Shown here piece after piece: positions 1 to 8,832 of a stretch of 44,456 nucleotides of DNA. Source of the stretch: Coriobacteriia bacterium (GTDB lineage: Bacteria; Actinomycetota; Coriobacteriia; Anaerosomatales; Anaerosomataceae). The stretch lies in the NCBI GenBank assembly GCA_026416035.1, contig JAOAFY010000007.1:1-44456 (forward strand), written 5' to 3'. The notes beneath the pieces were generated by a model. That model was not told the DNA's origin. It saw only the letters and a list, made by a program, of their open reading frames with translations, and ran no database searches. Made by a program: the position numbers and the translations under genes. How positions within the stretch are numbered: the stretch's first letter is position 1; each line of letters starts with the position of its first letter.

Positions 1-346
1 GACACTCGCGATATCGCCCACCAAACCAGACGGAACTCCCGCCGTCATATGCGCCAAGTGCCACGACCTGAACGGGCCGACCGGCTCGTGGTCGAACTCG
101 GTCCATCAAAATCACCAGGGAAGCAGCCGGGGCAGATGTGCGTACTGTCACATCAAGATCCCGCACGGGTGGAAGCGGCCGCGCCTGCTCGTCGACGTTG
201 ACTCAGACGGCATCTACTCTGGATCGACCAGCGGCGTGACAGCGATTGCCGCGACCAGTACTACCCCAGCCAACTGGCGGAGGGAGTACTGCCAGACCAA
301 CTGCGCATCGCAGCACAGCACCGCCCCCGCCTCTTGGTGGCCGTGA
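1..346 (+). CDS. Multiheme c-type cytochrome, C-terminal fragment
   Basis: This open frame enters from the left edge in phase 2 and stops at TGA 344-346, so only about 114 C-terminal residues are visible. The fragment has two CXXCH haem c attachment motifs, CAKCH encoded at 50-64 and CAYCH further on. Additional histidines between them (SVHQNH) could be distal haem ligands. After the last motif comes a short Ser/Thr-rich stretch with two more cysteines (CQTNC) that do not form a haem site. Proteins with this layout are exported electron-transfer cytochromes of anaerobic respiration, with haem added outside the membrane. The total haem count and the partner reductase cannot be judged because the start is missing. 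Confidence 0.75.
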   Translation, partial: TLAISPTKPDGTPAVICAKCHDLNGPTGSWSNSVHQNHQGSSRGRCAYCHIKIPHGWKRPRLLVDVDSDGIYSGSTSGVTAIAATSTTPANWRREYCQTNCASQHSTAPASWWP

Positions 347-382
347 TCGTACCCTCGCCGAGAACGCCCGCAGGAGAACCCT

Positions 383-416
383 CGCAGGAGCCGGGTCTCC
401 GCGCCCGGCTCCTGCG
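383..416 (+). terminator. Strong inverted repeat after the cytochrome gene, probable terminator
   Basis: A perfect 13-bp inverted repeat (CGCAGGAGCCGGG / CCCGGCTCCTGCG) with an 8-base loop lies 37 bases after the cytochrome stop and 28 bases before the next gene. There is no T-run after it, so it would be a hairpin-only terminator of the kind common in GC-rich genomes. It could alternatively sit in the leader of the NlpC gene. Confidence 0.5.
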
Positions 417-443
417 GGGCGTCGGTGGCACGGAGCGTGCTAG

Positions 444-1577
444 GTGCGTGACGCCATGATCTCGCAGCGCACATACCCGCGCGTGGCTGCTGCGCTCGTC
501 GCATCTGCCCTGGCGCTGGGACTCTTCGCGCCAGCATCGGCGCTGCCCGCGACGCCGGCCGCTCCCGTCGACGCCGAGCGCCTCGCGTCCCTGCAGTCGC
601 GCGTCGATGCGCTCACGGCCGAACTCGACGCGCTCGACCGCGACCTCGGCATCGCCGCCGAGGAATGGAACGCCGCCCGCGAGCAGCTCGCGCTTGCCCG
701 CGCCCGTGCCGATGCCGCGGTCATCGACCTCGCGCAAGCCGAAGTGGCGCTTCGGGAGCAGCAGCGCCTGCTGGAGGAGCGCGCAGCGGCGATCTACCGC
801 AACGGAGCCGAGCACCCGCTCGCCACCCTGCTCGGGGCCTCTTCGCTTTCAGACCTCATCGCCCGGCTGCGGTTCTTGAACGCGCTCGGCGAGGCGGATG
901 CCCGGACGGTAGCGTCGCTCTCCTCCCAGCGAGACTATGCACGCCGCACGGCCGAAGAGGCCGAAGCCGCAGCCAAGCGCGCCGAGGAGCTCGAGTTCGA
1001 GCTCGCCGCCCGCAAGATCGAGATCGAACTGCGGATCCAGGAGCGCCAGGAGCTCCTCGCAAACGCGCAGGCCGAGGTGCTCGCGCTGCTCGCCGAGCAG
1101 TCGGCAGCGCGGCAGGCAGAAGAAGCGGCGTTCCTGCGGCGCCTGCTCGCCGGCTCGCAGGACGGGACCGTCTCCGTGCAGCCCGGCTCGCCCGTCGAGA
1201 CCGCGCTGGCGTACCTCGGCGTCCCCTACGTGTGGGGCGGCGAGAGCCCGACCGCGGGCTTCGACTGCTCCGGCCTCGTCATGTACGTGTTCCGCCAGCA
1301 CGGCGTGCAGTTGCCGCACTACTCTCGCGCGCAGTTCGCGCTCGGCGAGCGCGTGACGCCGGCCGATCTCAAGCCCGGCGACGTGGTCTTCTTCGGCAGT
1401 CCCGTGTACCATGTCGGCATCTACGTCGGCGGCGGTTGGTTCGTGCACGCACCGCGAACGGGGGACGTGGTGCGCCTGGCACGGCTGGCAGACCGCCGCG
1501 ACTACGCGGGCGCGCGGCGCTACGAGTGGTCGATGCGGACGGCGCCGCCCGCGGGTGCCCGCTCGACCGCAGACTGA
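444..1577 (+). CDS. Secreted NlpC/P60 peptidoglycan endopeptidase with coiled-coil N-terminus
   Basis: A 377-residue secreted cell-wall hydrolase. Residues 1-35 are a signal peptide with an Ala-Leu-rich core ending near ASA. Residues 45-235 are almost pure heptad coiled coil rich in Ala, Glu and Arg. The last about 120 residues are an NlpC/P60 domain, which cleaves peptide stems of peptidoglycan. The catalytic Cys275 is in FDCSGLV, His323 in YHVGIYVG and the third polar residue His335 in FVHAP. The GTG at 444 has GGAG 8 bases upstream; an in-frame ATG at 456 is the alternative start and has a weaker ribosome site. The coiled coil resembles division-associated hydrolases whose helical part regulates activity, though that role here is inferred. 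It is followed 13 bases later by tldD. Confidence 0.9.
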   Translation: MRDAMISQRTYPRVAAALVASALALGLFAPASALPATPAAPVDAERLASLQSRVDALTAELDALDRDLGIAAEEWNAAREQLALARARADAAVIDLAQAEVALREQQRLLEERAAAIYRNGAEHPLATLLGASSLSDLIARLRFLNALGEADARTVASLSSQRDYARRTAEEAEAAAKRAEELEFELAARKIEIELRIQERQELLANAQAEVLALLAEQSAARQAEEAAFLRRLLAGSQDGTVSVQPGSPVETALAYLGVPYVWGGESPTAGFDCSGLVMYVFRQHGVQLPHYSRAQFALGERVTPADLKPGDVVFFGSPVYHVGIYVGGGWFVHAPRTGDVVRLARLADRRDYAGARRYEWSMRTAPPAGARSTAD

Positions 1578-1590
1578 CAGGAGGGGGAGC

Positions 1591-3033
1591 ATGCGCGACA
1601 TCGCTGCGGCGGCGCTTGACGCCGCCGAGCTTGCAGGCGCGTCGTACGCGGACGTCCGCGTCGTCGAGGAGCGCTCCGAGAGCATCACCGTGCGTACCGG
1701 ACGCGTCGAGGGCGTCGCGTCGTCTGAGACGATGGGGCTCGGGATCCGCGTGATCGCAGACGGCGCGTGGGGATTCGCCGCCACCGCCGAGGCCACCGAG
1801 GAAGCCATCCGCGCCGCAGCGCACGAAGCGGTCGCGCTCGCTCGCGCCGCCGCACGCACCTGGCGCTTCCCCGTCCGGCTCGCCGACGCGCCGGCGGTGC
1901 GCGACCGGTGGCGCGGGCCGTGCGAGACGGACCCGTTCGCCGTGCCGATCGAGGAGAAGATCTCGCTCCTCCTGACGGCAGACGAAGCGATGCGGGCCGA
2001 GCCGCTGGTGAGCGTCACCGAAGCGTCGCTCGATTCGCTTGCACTGACGAAGGTCTTCGCCTCGACTGACGGCGCCTTCATCGAGCAGTCCTACACCGAG
2101 GTGGGCGCCGGCATCGCGGCGCGCGCGATCACCGACGGCGAGGTGCTCACGCGCTCGTACCCGAACTCGCACGGCGGCCAGCACCTGCAGGGCGGGTGGG
2201 AGGCCATCGTGGCGATGGACCTTCCTGGGAACGCGCCGCGGATAGCCGAGCAGGCCGCTGCGTTGACGCGGGCCGCCCTTTGCCCGAGCGGCACCACGAC
2301 CGTCATCCTGGACGGCAGCCAGGTGGCGCTGCAGGTGCACGAGTCCATCGGACATCCCACCGAGCTCGACCGCGTTCTCGGCGACGAGGCCGCGTTCGCG
2401 GGGACCTCGTGGGTGCGCGCCGCCGACCTCGGGACGCTGAAGTACGGCTCCGATCGTGTGAACGTCGTGGCCGACGCCACGACGCCTGGTTCTCTCGGCT
2501 CGTTCGCCTACGACGACGAAGGCGTGCCCGCGCAGCGGTTCGACGTGGTGCGAGAAGGCGTGCTCGTCGGCTTCCTCTCCTCGCGGGAGTCCGCCGCGGC
2601 CATCGGGCGGGCGAGCACGGGCTGCGCCCGGGCGAGCGGCTGGAACCGGATCCCGCTCGTCAGGATGACGACCGTCTCGCTGGAGCCTGGCGAATGGGAC
2701 CTCGACGCGCTCATCGCCGACACCGACGAGGGGCTTCTCATGGAGACCAACAGCTCCTGGTCGATCGACGACAGGCGGCTGAACTTCCAGTTCGCCTGCG
2801 AGGTCGGCTGGGAGATAAAGGGCGGCAAGCTCGGCAGGATGGTCAAGAACCCGAACTACACCGGCATCACGCCGCAGTTCTGGGCGTCGTGCGACGCCGT
2901 CTGCTCGGCCAGGCACTGGCAGGTCTGGGGCGTGCCGAACTGCGGCAAGGGCGAGCCGATGCAGGTCGCCCACGTCGCGCACGGCGCCGCGCCTGCACGC
3001 TTCCGCGACGTCCAGGTGGGGGTGGCCCGATGA
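1591..3033 (+). CDS. tldD: TldD metalloprotease subunit
   Basis: A 480-residue member of the TldD half of the TldD/TldE peptidase, a zinc enzyme that degrades unfolded or linear peptides and matures some peptide natural products. The family's metal motif HExxxH is seen as HESIGH with H250, E251 and H255. The ATG at 1591 is preceded by a strong GGAGGGGG ribosome site. The same frame is open further upstream, but there it overlaps the NlpC gene. The stop TGA overlaps the next ATG (ATGA), so tldD and tldE are translationally coupled and very probably form the usual heterodimer. Length is normal for the family. Confidence 0.95.
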   Translation: MRDIAAAALDAAELAGASYADVRVVEERSESITVRTGRVEGVASSETMGLGIRVIADGAWGFAATAEATEEAIRAAAHEAVALARAAARTWRFPVRLADAPAVRDRWRGPCETDPFAVPIEEKISLLLTADEAMRAEPLVSVTEASLDSLALTKVFASTDGAFIEQSYTEVGAGIAARAITDGEVLTRSYPNSHGGQHLQGGWEAIVAMDLPGNAPRIAEQAAALTRAALCPSGTTTVILDGSQVALQVHESIGHPTELDRVLGDEAAFAGTSWVRAADLGTLKYGSDRVNVVADATTPGSLGSFAYDDEGVPAQRFDVVREGVLVGFLSSRESAAAIGRASTGCARASGWNRIPLVRMTTVSLEPGEWDLDALIADTDEGLLMETNSSWSIDDRRLNFQFACEVGWEIKGGKLGRMVKNPNYTGITPQFWASCDAVCSARHWQVWGVPNCGKGEPMQVAHVAHGAAPARFRDVQVGVAR

Positions 3034-4385
3034 GCGCGCACGAAGCCGCCGCAGAACTCGCACGCCGCGCCCTCGCGCTCGCTGACGGCGACGAGGTCGA
3101 GGCGCTCGCTTCGTTCGAGCACGCCGCGCTCACCCGTTTCGCGAACAACCGCATCCACCAGAACGTGGTCGAGCGCGCGCACAGCGTGTCGGTGCGCGTG
3201 GTGGTCGGCGGCCGCCAGGGCGTCGCGTCGACCGACCGCACCGACAACGAGGCGCTCGTGCGCTGCTGCGCCCGCGCACGCGAGGCGGCCGTCCATGCCC
3301 CCGACGACCCTTCGTTCCCGGGCCTGCCCGACCCGGGCCTGCCCGATGCGTCTTTCGTACCAGCAGCCCCCGACGGCCCCTCCCTCCTCGATGCCTTCGA
3401 CGCCGATGCGCGCGCAGCTGCTGCCGTTGCCATCATCGCCCAGTCCTCTGAACGCGGCCTTACCGCCGCCGGAACCGTCTCGGCGAGCGTGACGGGCATC
3501 GCAGTCGCGAACTCTCGCGGCATCGACGCCGCCGCCACCCGCTCCGCTGCCCGCGCGACCGTGCTTTCGATGCACGAGACCGGCGCGAGCGGCTGGGCGG
3601 CGTGGCTGGGTCCGGATGCCGCCTCGCTTCCCGCCGACTCCCTCGGTGACCGCGCTGCGCTGCTCGCTGCACGCGCCGTCGGGGCGGGGCCCCTCGAACC
3701 GGGCACCTACCCCGTCGTGCTCGCCCCCGACGCCGTCGCCGACGTCGTCGACTTCCTCGGCTACACCTCGTTTGGTGCACGCGCCTACCACGAACGCCGC
3801 TCGTTCGTCGCGCTCCACGAAGGCGAGCAGCTCTTCCCGGAGTCCTTCTCGCTTCTCGACGACGCGCTCGACCCCGCCACGGTCGGCCTGCCGTTCGACT
3901 TCGAGGGCGTGCCGAAGCGCCGCGTCCCGCTCGTCGACCGGGGCCGTCCGGTCGGCGTCGTCACCGACTCGTACTGGGCCGCCCGGCTCGCGCGCCCGAA
4001 CACGGGACACGCGCTGCCCGCGCCGAACCCCTACGGGCCGCTGCCGCTGAACCTCGCCGTCGAGCCGGGCACCGCCTCGATCGACGAGATGATCTCAGGC
4101 ATCGAGCGCGGCGTGTACGTCACGCGCTTCCACTACGTCAACATCGAAGACCCGGTAAGCGTGCTCCTGACGGGCATGACGCGCGATGGCACCTTCCTGA
4201 TAGAGGACGGCCGCCTCACGAAGCCGCTTCGCAACGCGCGGTTCACGCAAAGCGTCGTCGAAGCGCTCAAGGGGCTTCGGGCCACCGGCCGCGACCGCGA
4301 GCTCGTGGGCACCGAAGACGGCGGCGCGACGCTCGTGCCGCCGCTCGCGCTGGAAAGATGGCGATTCACGGGCTCGACCGGCTAG
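3030..4385 (+). CDS. tldE: TldE/PmbA protease subunit
   Basis: A 451-residue TldE (PmbA) homologue, the partner of TldD. It has the PmbA-like N-terminus with FANNRIHQN and the C-terminal core ending in GVYVTRFHYVN...LTGMTRDGTFLIEDG, and it lacks the HExxxH zinc motif, as TldE normally does. The start ATG at 3030 overlaps the tldD stop and has GGTGGGGGTGG just upstream. The gene ends 22 bases before the convergent V-type ATPase operon, and no clear terminator is visible in that gap. Confidence 0.93.
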   Translation: MSAHEAAAELARRALALADGDEVEALASFEHAALTRFANNRIHQNVVERAHSVSVRVVVGGRQGVASTDRTDNEALVRCCARAREAAVHAPDDPSFPGLPDPGLPDASFVPAAPDGPSLLDAFDADARAAAAVAIIAQSSERGLTAAGTVSASVTGIAVANSRGIDAAATRSAARATVLSMHETGASGWAAWLGPDAASLPADSLGDRAALLAARAVGAGPLEPGTYPVVLAPDAVADVVDFLGYTSFGARAYHERRSFVALHEGEQLFPESFSLLDDALDPATVGLPFDFEGVPKRRVPLVDRGRPVGVVTDSYWAARLARPNTGHALPAPNPYGPLPLNLAVEPGTASIDEMISGIERGVYVTRFHYVNIEDPVSVLLTGMTRDGTFLIEDGRLTKPLRNARFTQSVVEALKGLRATGRDRELVGTEDGGATLVPPLALERWRFTGSTG

Positions 4386-4406
4386 GAGCCGGACGCCTGA
4401 GGGAAG

Positions 4407-5060
4407 CTACGCGTCCTGGCTGCCCTCGGCTGCCGCACGCTGCTGCTCGAGCATGTCTTTGACCTTCATCAGCCGCGTCAGGTTGCCGCGCTCGGCCTCG
4501 TCGAGCTTCATCTGGACGCTCTTGATGGTCTCGACGATCGAGGGGATGAGCACGTGCTCGAGCGCGTTCACGCGACGCCGCGTGCGCTCGATCTCGGCAG
4601 CGAGCAGCTCGATCGCCTTCTCGCGCTCGGCGAGCTCGATCATCAGCGGCAGGGTCTCGGCCAGCGCCTCGAGGGCCTCGTCGAGCACCGCAGGCATCGT
4701 CCCGAGCGAGTACCCGCCCGGTTGCGGGACCTCCCGGATCTCGATCTTCGGCACGCGGACGCTCATCACGTTGCGCTCCGCCGTGGACACGAGCGGCGCG
4801 GGCTCGCCTGCGAGCAGCGCCTGTGCTATGTCGGTGCGCCCCGCCTCCGCACGCGCCACTGCGAGCAGCCCGTAGGCGTGCGCGAGACGCGCCTCGACCT
4901 CGCGCCTGAGCCGCCTGCTGTCGGCGATGCGGGCCAAAAACTCCTTCAGGAGCTCGTCGAACTTGTCCTTGAGCAGCTTGTGCCCGCGCTTTGCGACGTC
5001 GCGCCTGCGCTTGAGCTTCAGAAGCTCCATCCGGTTGGGATTGACGCGCATGACCGACAT
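4407..5060 (-). CDS. V-type ATP synthase subunit D
   Basis: A 217-residue central-stalk subunit of the V-type (A/V) rotary ATPase, homologous to AtpD/NtpD. The N-terminus MSVMRVNPNRMELLKLKRR and the long C-terminal helix, ending with a stretch about handling LKVKDMLEQQ, are typical of the family. D forms the rotating antiparallel coiled-coil shaft inside the A3B3 ring. It is the last gene of the operon, starts 4 bases after the small membrane protein stop, and has GAGG before the ATG. Length matches the family (about 200-220). Confidence 0.95.
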   Translation of the reverse strand: MSVMRVNPNRMELLKLKRRRDVAKRGHKLLKDKFDELLKEFLARIADSRRLRREVEARLAHAYGLLAVARAEAGRTDIAQALLAGEPAPLVSTAERNVMSVRVPKIEIREVPQPGGYSLGTMPAVLDEALEALAETLPLMIELAEREKAIELLAAEIERTRRRVNALEHVLIPSIVETIKSVQMKLDEAERGNLTRLMKVKDMLEQQRAAAEGSQDA

Positions 5061-5064
5061 CGGG

Positions 5065-5286
5065 CTACCTCTTCGCCAACGCCGACACGACGATCGCGCC
5101 GGCAGCCAACAGCAGGATCGCGTTGATGACGCGGATCACGACGACCGCCGTCGGCATCACGGCGCCCTGCGCGCGCTTCTTGTAGGTGCGCACCATGTAG
5201 ACGTTGAAGCCGATGAGCGCCGCGAAGAACAGCGCCATCGCGACTGTCAGCGCCACGCGCAGCGACTCGACGAACGACGGATCCAC
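5065..5286 (-). CDS. Small two-helix membrane protein inside the V-ATPase operon
   Basis: A 73-residue hydrophobic protein. The start is a GTG with GGGGGAGG 7 bases upstream. Two predicted membrane helices (about residues 10-33 and 44-68) are separated by a short basic turn, YKKRAQ, so the loop should lie in the cytoplasm. It sits between subunits B and D with an 18-base gap to B and a 4-base gap to D, so it is almost certainly co-transcribed and translated. I do not recognise it as a standard V-ATPase subunit. It could be an assembly or accessory factor, comparable in position only to the small AtpI-like proteins of F-type operons. Function unknown. Confidence 0.75.
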   Translation of the reverse strand: MDPSFVESLRVALTVAMALFFAALIGFNVYMVRTYKKRAQGAVMPTAVVVIRVINAILLLAAGAIVVSALAKR

Positions 5287-5304
5287 GCCTCGACCTCCCC
5301 CGCG

Positions 5305-6712
5305 CTACTCGTCCCGCCCGGGCAGGTACTTCTCGACGTACGCGTCCTTGATACGCTTCAGCTCGCTTCTCGGCAGCATCGCCGCGAGATCCCAGCCGAT
5401 CGCGAGCGTCTCGGCCACCGAACGCTCCTCGTGCTTGCCCTGGCGGATGAAGCGGTCCTCGAACGCGTCCGCGAACGCCACGAACGCCTTGTCGGTGTCC
5501 GAGAGCGCAGCTTCGCCGAGGATCACCGCGAGCTCCTTGGCCTGCAGACCCCGTGCGTACGCGCCGAAGAGCTGGTTCGACAGGTCCGCGTGGTCCTCGC
5601 GGGTCTTGCCCGGGCCGATGCCCTTCTGCTTGAGCCGCGAGAGCGACGGCAGCACGGCGACCGGCGGATAGACGCCGCGACGGTGCAGGTTGCGGTCCAA
5701 GATGATCTGGCCTTCGGTGATGTAGCCGGTGAGGTCCGGAATCGGGTGCGTCTTGTCGTCGTCGGGCATCGACAGGATGGGCACCTGCGTGATCGAGCCG
5801 TGCTTGCCCTTGATGCGGCCTGCGCGCTCGTAGATGGTGGCGAGGTCGGTGTACAGGTAGCCCGGGTAGCCGCGTCTGCCCGGCACCTCCTTGCGCGCCG
5901 CCGACACCTCGCGCAGCGCCTCGCAGTAGTAGGTCATGTCGGTGAGGATGACGAGCACGTGCATGTCGCACTCGTACGCGAGGTGCTCGGCCGCGGTCAG
6001 CGCCATGCGCGGCGTGGCGATGCGCTCAACCGCCGGGTCGTCAGCGAGGTTCAAGAACAGCACAGCCCGCTCGATCGCCGCCGTCGAGCGGAACTCGGAT
6101 GAAGAACTCCGCGTCCTCGAAGGTGATGCCCATGGCCGCGAAGACCACCGCGAACTCGCCTTCCATCTTCTCGCCGACCTCGTCGGGCCGCTCGCTGCGG
6201 ACCAAGACGGCGCTCTGGCGCGCGATCTGGGCGGCGAGCTCGTTGTGCGGCAGGCCCGAGCCGGAGAAGATCGGGAGCTTCTGACCGCGCACGAGCGGGT
6301 TGAGGCCGTCGATCGCAGAGATGCCCGTCTGGATGAAGTCGTCGGGGAAGTCGCGCGCGGTCGGGTTGATCGGAGAGCCGTGGATCGGCAGACGCCGCTC
6401 CGGAATGATCTCTGGACCACCGTCGATGGGCCGCCCGAGACCGTCGAACACCCGGCCGAGCATGTCGCGGCTCACTCCGAGCTCGAGCGGCCGTCCGAGG
6501 AACTTCGCCTTCGTGCCCGCCGGATTCGAGCCCCGGGTGCCCTCGAACGCCTGGACGAGCGCCACCGAGCCGTTGACCTCGAGCACGTTGCCAAGCGAGC
6601 GCGTGCCGTCCGGGTACTCCAACTCGACGAGCTCGCCGTAGGTGACGTCGACGACGCTGTCGATGAGCAGGAGCGGGCCGACGATCTCGCGCGTGGTCAT
6701 GTACTCGCGCAT
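5305..6712 (-). pseudogene. V-type ATP synthase subunit B, reading frame broken by one frameshift
   Basis: This region encodes a full-length (about 469-residue) non-catalytic nucleotide-binding subunit B, but in two frames. The first 205 codons, from ATG 6712, run to AEFFIR. The second frame picks up at [14 protein letters not shown] and continues to the normal end LPGRDE. The break is at 6096-6097, where the family sequence predicts CGCGAG but only CGAG is present, so a CG dinucleotide appears lost. Everything on both sides is well conserved ([32 protein letters not shown]). The ATG overlaps the subunit A stop (ATGA) and has GGGAGGTGA upstream. Because the rest is intact, a sequencing or assembly error or a very recent mutation is more likely than old decay. 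Confidence 0.85.
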
Positions 6713-8503
6713 CAGCGCTCACCTCCCGCATACATCGCAGCCGGCTCTTCGTCCTCGCCGCCGACGAGTTGCGTCTCGATGTCCGAGGCGATGGCGTCGA
6801 ACTCCGCGAGGTCCTCCGCGCTCAGGTACTTCGCACGCGCGATGCGCTCGCGCACGGGTGCCGCGAAGATCGCATCCAGCGACGCGCCGCGCGAGAGCGC
6901 TTCTAGCGCCTTGTCGCGGAACAGCAGGATGACGCCCAGAAGCGCGTCTTGCTCCTTGAGCGACGAGAATTGGTCGTCGTCGCGGAAGGCGTTCTGCTGC
7001 AAGAAGTCCTCCCGGATCGACTTGGCCGTCTCCATGAGCACCCGCTCCTCCGGCGAGAGCGCCTCGACGCCGACGAGGCGCACGATCTCGGCGAGCTCGG
7101 CTTCCCGCTGGAGGATGGCCATCGCCTCGTCGCGCCGGCTGCGGAACTCCGGCGAGACCTGCTCCGACCAGTGCGGCGTCACCTTGTCCAGGTACAGCGA
7201 GTACGACGTCAGCCAGTCGATCGCCGGGAAGTGGCGTTGGAACGCGAGCTGGTCCTGCAGCGCCCAGAACACCTTCACGACGCGCAGCGTGTTCTGCACG
7301 ACGGGCTCAGACAGGTCGCCGCCCGGAGGCGACACTGAGCCGACGACGGTGACGGAACCCTCCCGGCCGTCGCTGCCGAGCGCCCGGACCTTCCCTGCCC
7401 GCTCGTAGAACGACGCGAGCCTCGTGCCGAGGTACGCCGGGAAGCCCTCGTCGCCCGGCATCTCCTCCAGACGGCCCGAGATCTCGCGCATCGCCTCGGC
7501 CCACCGGCTCGTCGAGTCGGCCTGAAGCACCACGTTGTAGCCCATGTCGCGGAAGTACTCCGCCATCGTGATGCCTGTGTAGACGCTCGCCTCGCGCGCC
7601 GCGACCGGCATGTTCGAGGTGTTGGCCACGAGCACCGTGCGCTTCATGAGCGGCTGGCCCGAGTACGGGTCGGTGAGCTCCGGGAACTCCATCAGCACGT
7701 CGGTCATCTCATTCCCGCGCTCGCCGCACCCGATGAACACGACGATCTCGGCGTTCGACCACTTCGCGATCTGGTGCTGCGTGACGGTCTTGCCTGCCCC
7801 GAACGGTCCCGGGATGCACGCGACTCCGCCCTTGACGACCGGGAAGAAGGTGTCGATGACGCGCGTGCCGGTCACGAGCGGCTCGGTGGCCGAGACCTTC
7901 TCGTGGTACGGCCGCGGCACGCGCACCGGCCAGACCTGCATCATCGTGAGGTCGTGCAGCGCGCCGCTCGCGTCGCGCAGCCGTGCCACGGCATCCGTGA
8001 CGGTGTGCTCGCCCGCGAAGACCTCCACGACCTCGCCGGCGAGGTGCGGCGGCACCATGATGCGGTGCTCGACGACGACGTTCTCCTGCACCACGCCAAT
8101 GACGTCGCCCCCGACGACAGGTGTCGCCTGGCGCCACGCGGGGCTCGAACGCCCACACGCGCTCGCGATCGAGCGCCGGTGCAGAGAGCCCGCGCGCGAT
8201 GAACGCGCCTGCCTGCGCCTGGAGCACGTCGAGCGGCCGCTGGACGCCGTCGTATACCTGCTCCAGCATCCCTGGCCCCAGCTCCACCGACAGCGGCGCG
8301 CCCGTCGAGACGACCGGGTCGCCCGGCCCGAGCCCTTCGGTCTCCTCGTATACCTGGATCGAAGCACGGTCGCCGCGCATCTCGATGATCTCGCCCATCA
8401 GCCCCTCGTCGCCGACCTTGACCAGGTCGTACATCTTCGATTCGACGAGGCCCTCGGCCACCACCAGAGGCCCGGCGACCTTGATGATCCGCCCTTGCTC
8501 CAT
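6712..8503 (-). pseudogene. V-type ATP synthase catalytic subunit A, reading frame broken by one frameshift
   Basis: This encodes the catalytic ATP-hydrolysing/synthesising subunit A (about 597 residues) in two frames. The first 128 codons run from ATG 8503 to [10 protein letters not shown]. The second frame resumes at [19 protein letters not shown] and continues to the end. One extra base (A8119 on the plus strand, T in the coding strand) between the ACC and GTC codons explains the break. The Walker A motif [38 protein letters not shown] and SVSPPGGD are all intact in the second frame. The start overlaps the subunit F stop (TGATG). The GTG one codon earlier (8506) is a less likely start. Like subunit B, the gene is otherwise perfect, so an error or recent mutation is likely. 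Confidence 0.85.
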
Positions 8504-8832
8504 CACGCTTCCTCTTCCCGGATCAGTGCGCTCGTGCCGACCGCACGCTCGATCGCGCGGGCCAGCTTGGCTTCTCCGACTCCCCCGGCGCTGCCTGCGC
8601 CGGGCACCACCGTCACGGCGGGCACAGGCCGATCTGCGAGCGTCGCAATCTCGTCAGCGAGCACCGCATACACGGCCTCGGTCACGAACACGATGCCGTA
8701 TCCACCTGCCGCTGCCGTGTCCCAGGCCGCTCGGATGGCGACCTCGTCCTCGGCAGGGAACACGGCGACTCCGAGCGGGCGGAATCCCGCCACGCTCGTC
8801 GAGTCGCCGATGAACGCGATCCTCTCAGCCAC
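8503..8832 (-). CDS. V-type ATP synthase subunit F
   Basis: A 109-residue subunit F of the central stalk. It has the Rossmann-like N-terminus [21 protein letters not shown], with the GD and F(R)PLG positions conserved in the family, and a mid-protein GIVFVTE segment. F binds D in the rotor and links catalysis to rotation. The start GTG lies inside the end of subunit C (8-base overlap), and its stop overlaps the start of subunit A, so C, F and A are translationally coupled. Length is typical (about 100-110). Confidence 0.93.
   Translation of the reverse strand: MAERIAFIGDSTSVAGFRPLGVAVFPAEDEVAIRAAWDTAAAGGYGIVFVTEAVYAVLADEIATLADRPVPAVTVVPGAGSAGGVGEAKLARAIERAVGTSALIREEEA

Noticed and set aside
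346-443. ydaO (cyclic-di-AMP) riboswitch before the NlpC/P60 gene, as found before actinobacterial wall hydrolases
   Set aside because: The gap is under 100 bases and holds only a simple 13-bp hairpin, without the conserved ydaO sequence blocks.
5305-8503. Programmed +1 frameshifting in subunits A and B
   Set aside because: Neither site has a slippery codon, stop codon or stimulatory structure at the junction. In B a +1 skip would also lose one conserved residue, so a 2-base deletion fits better.
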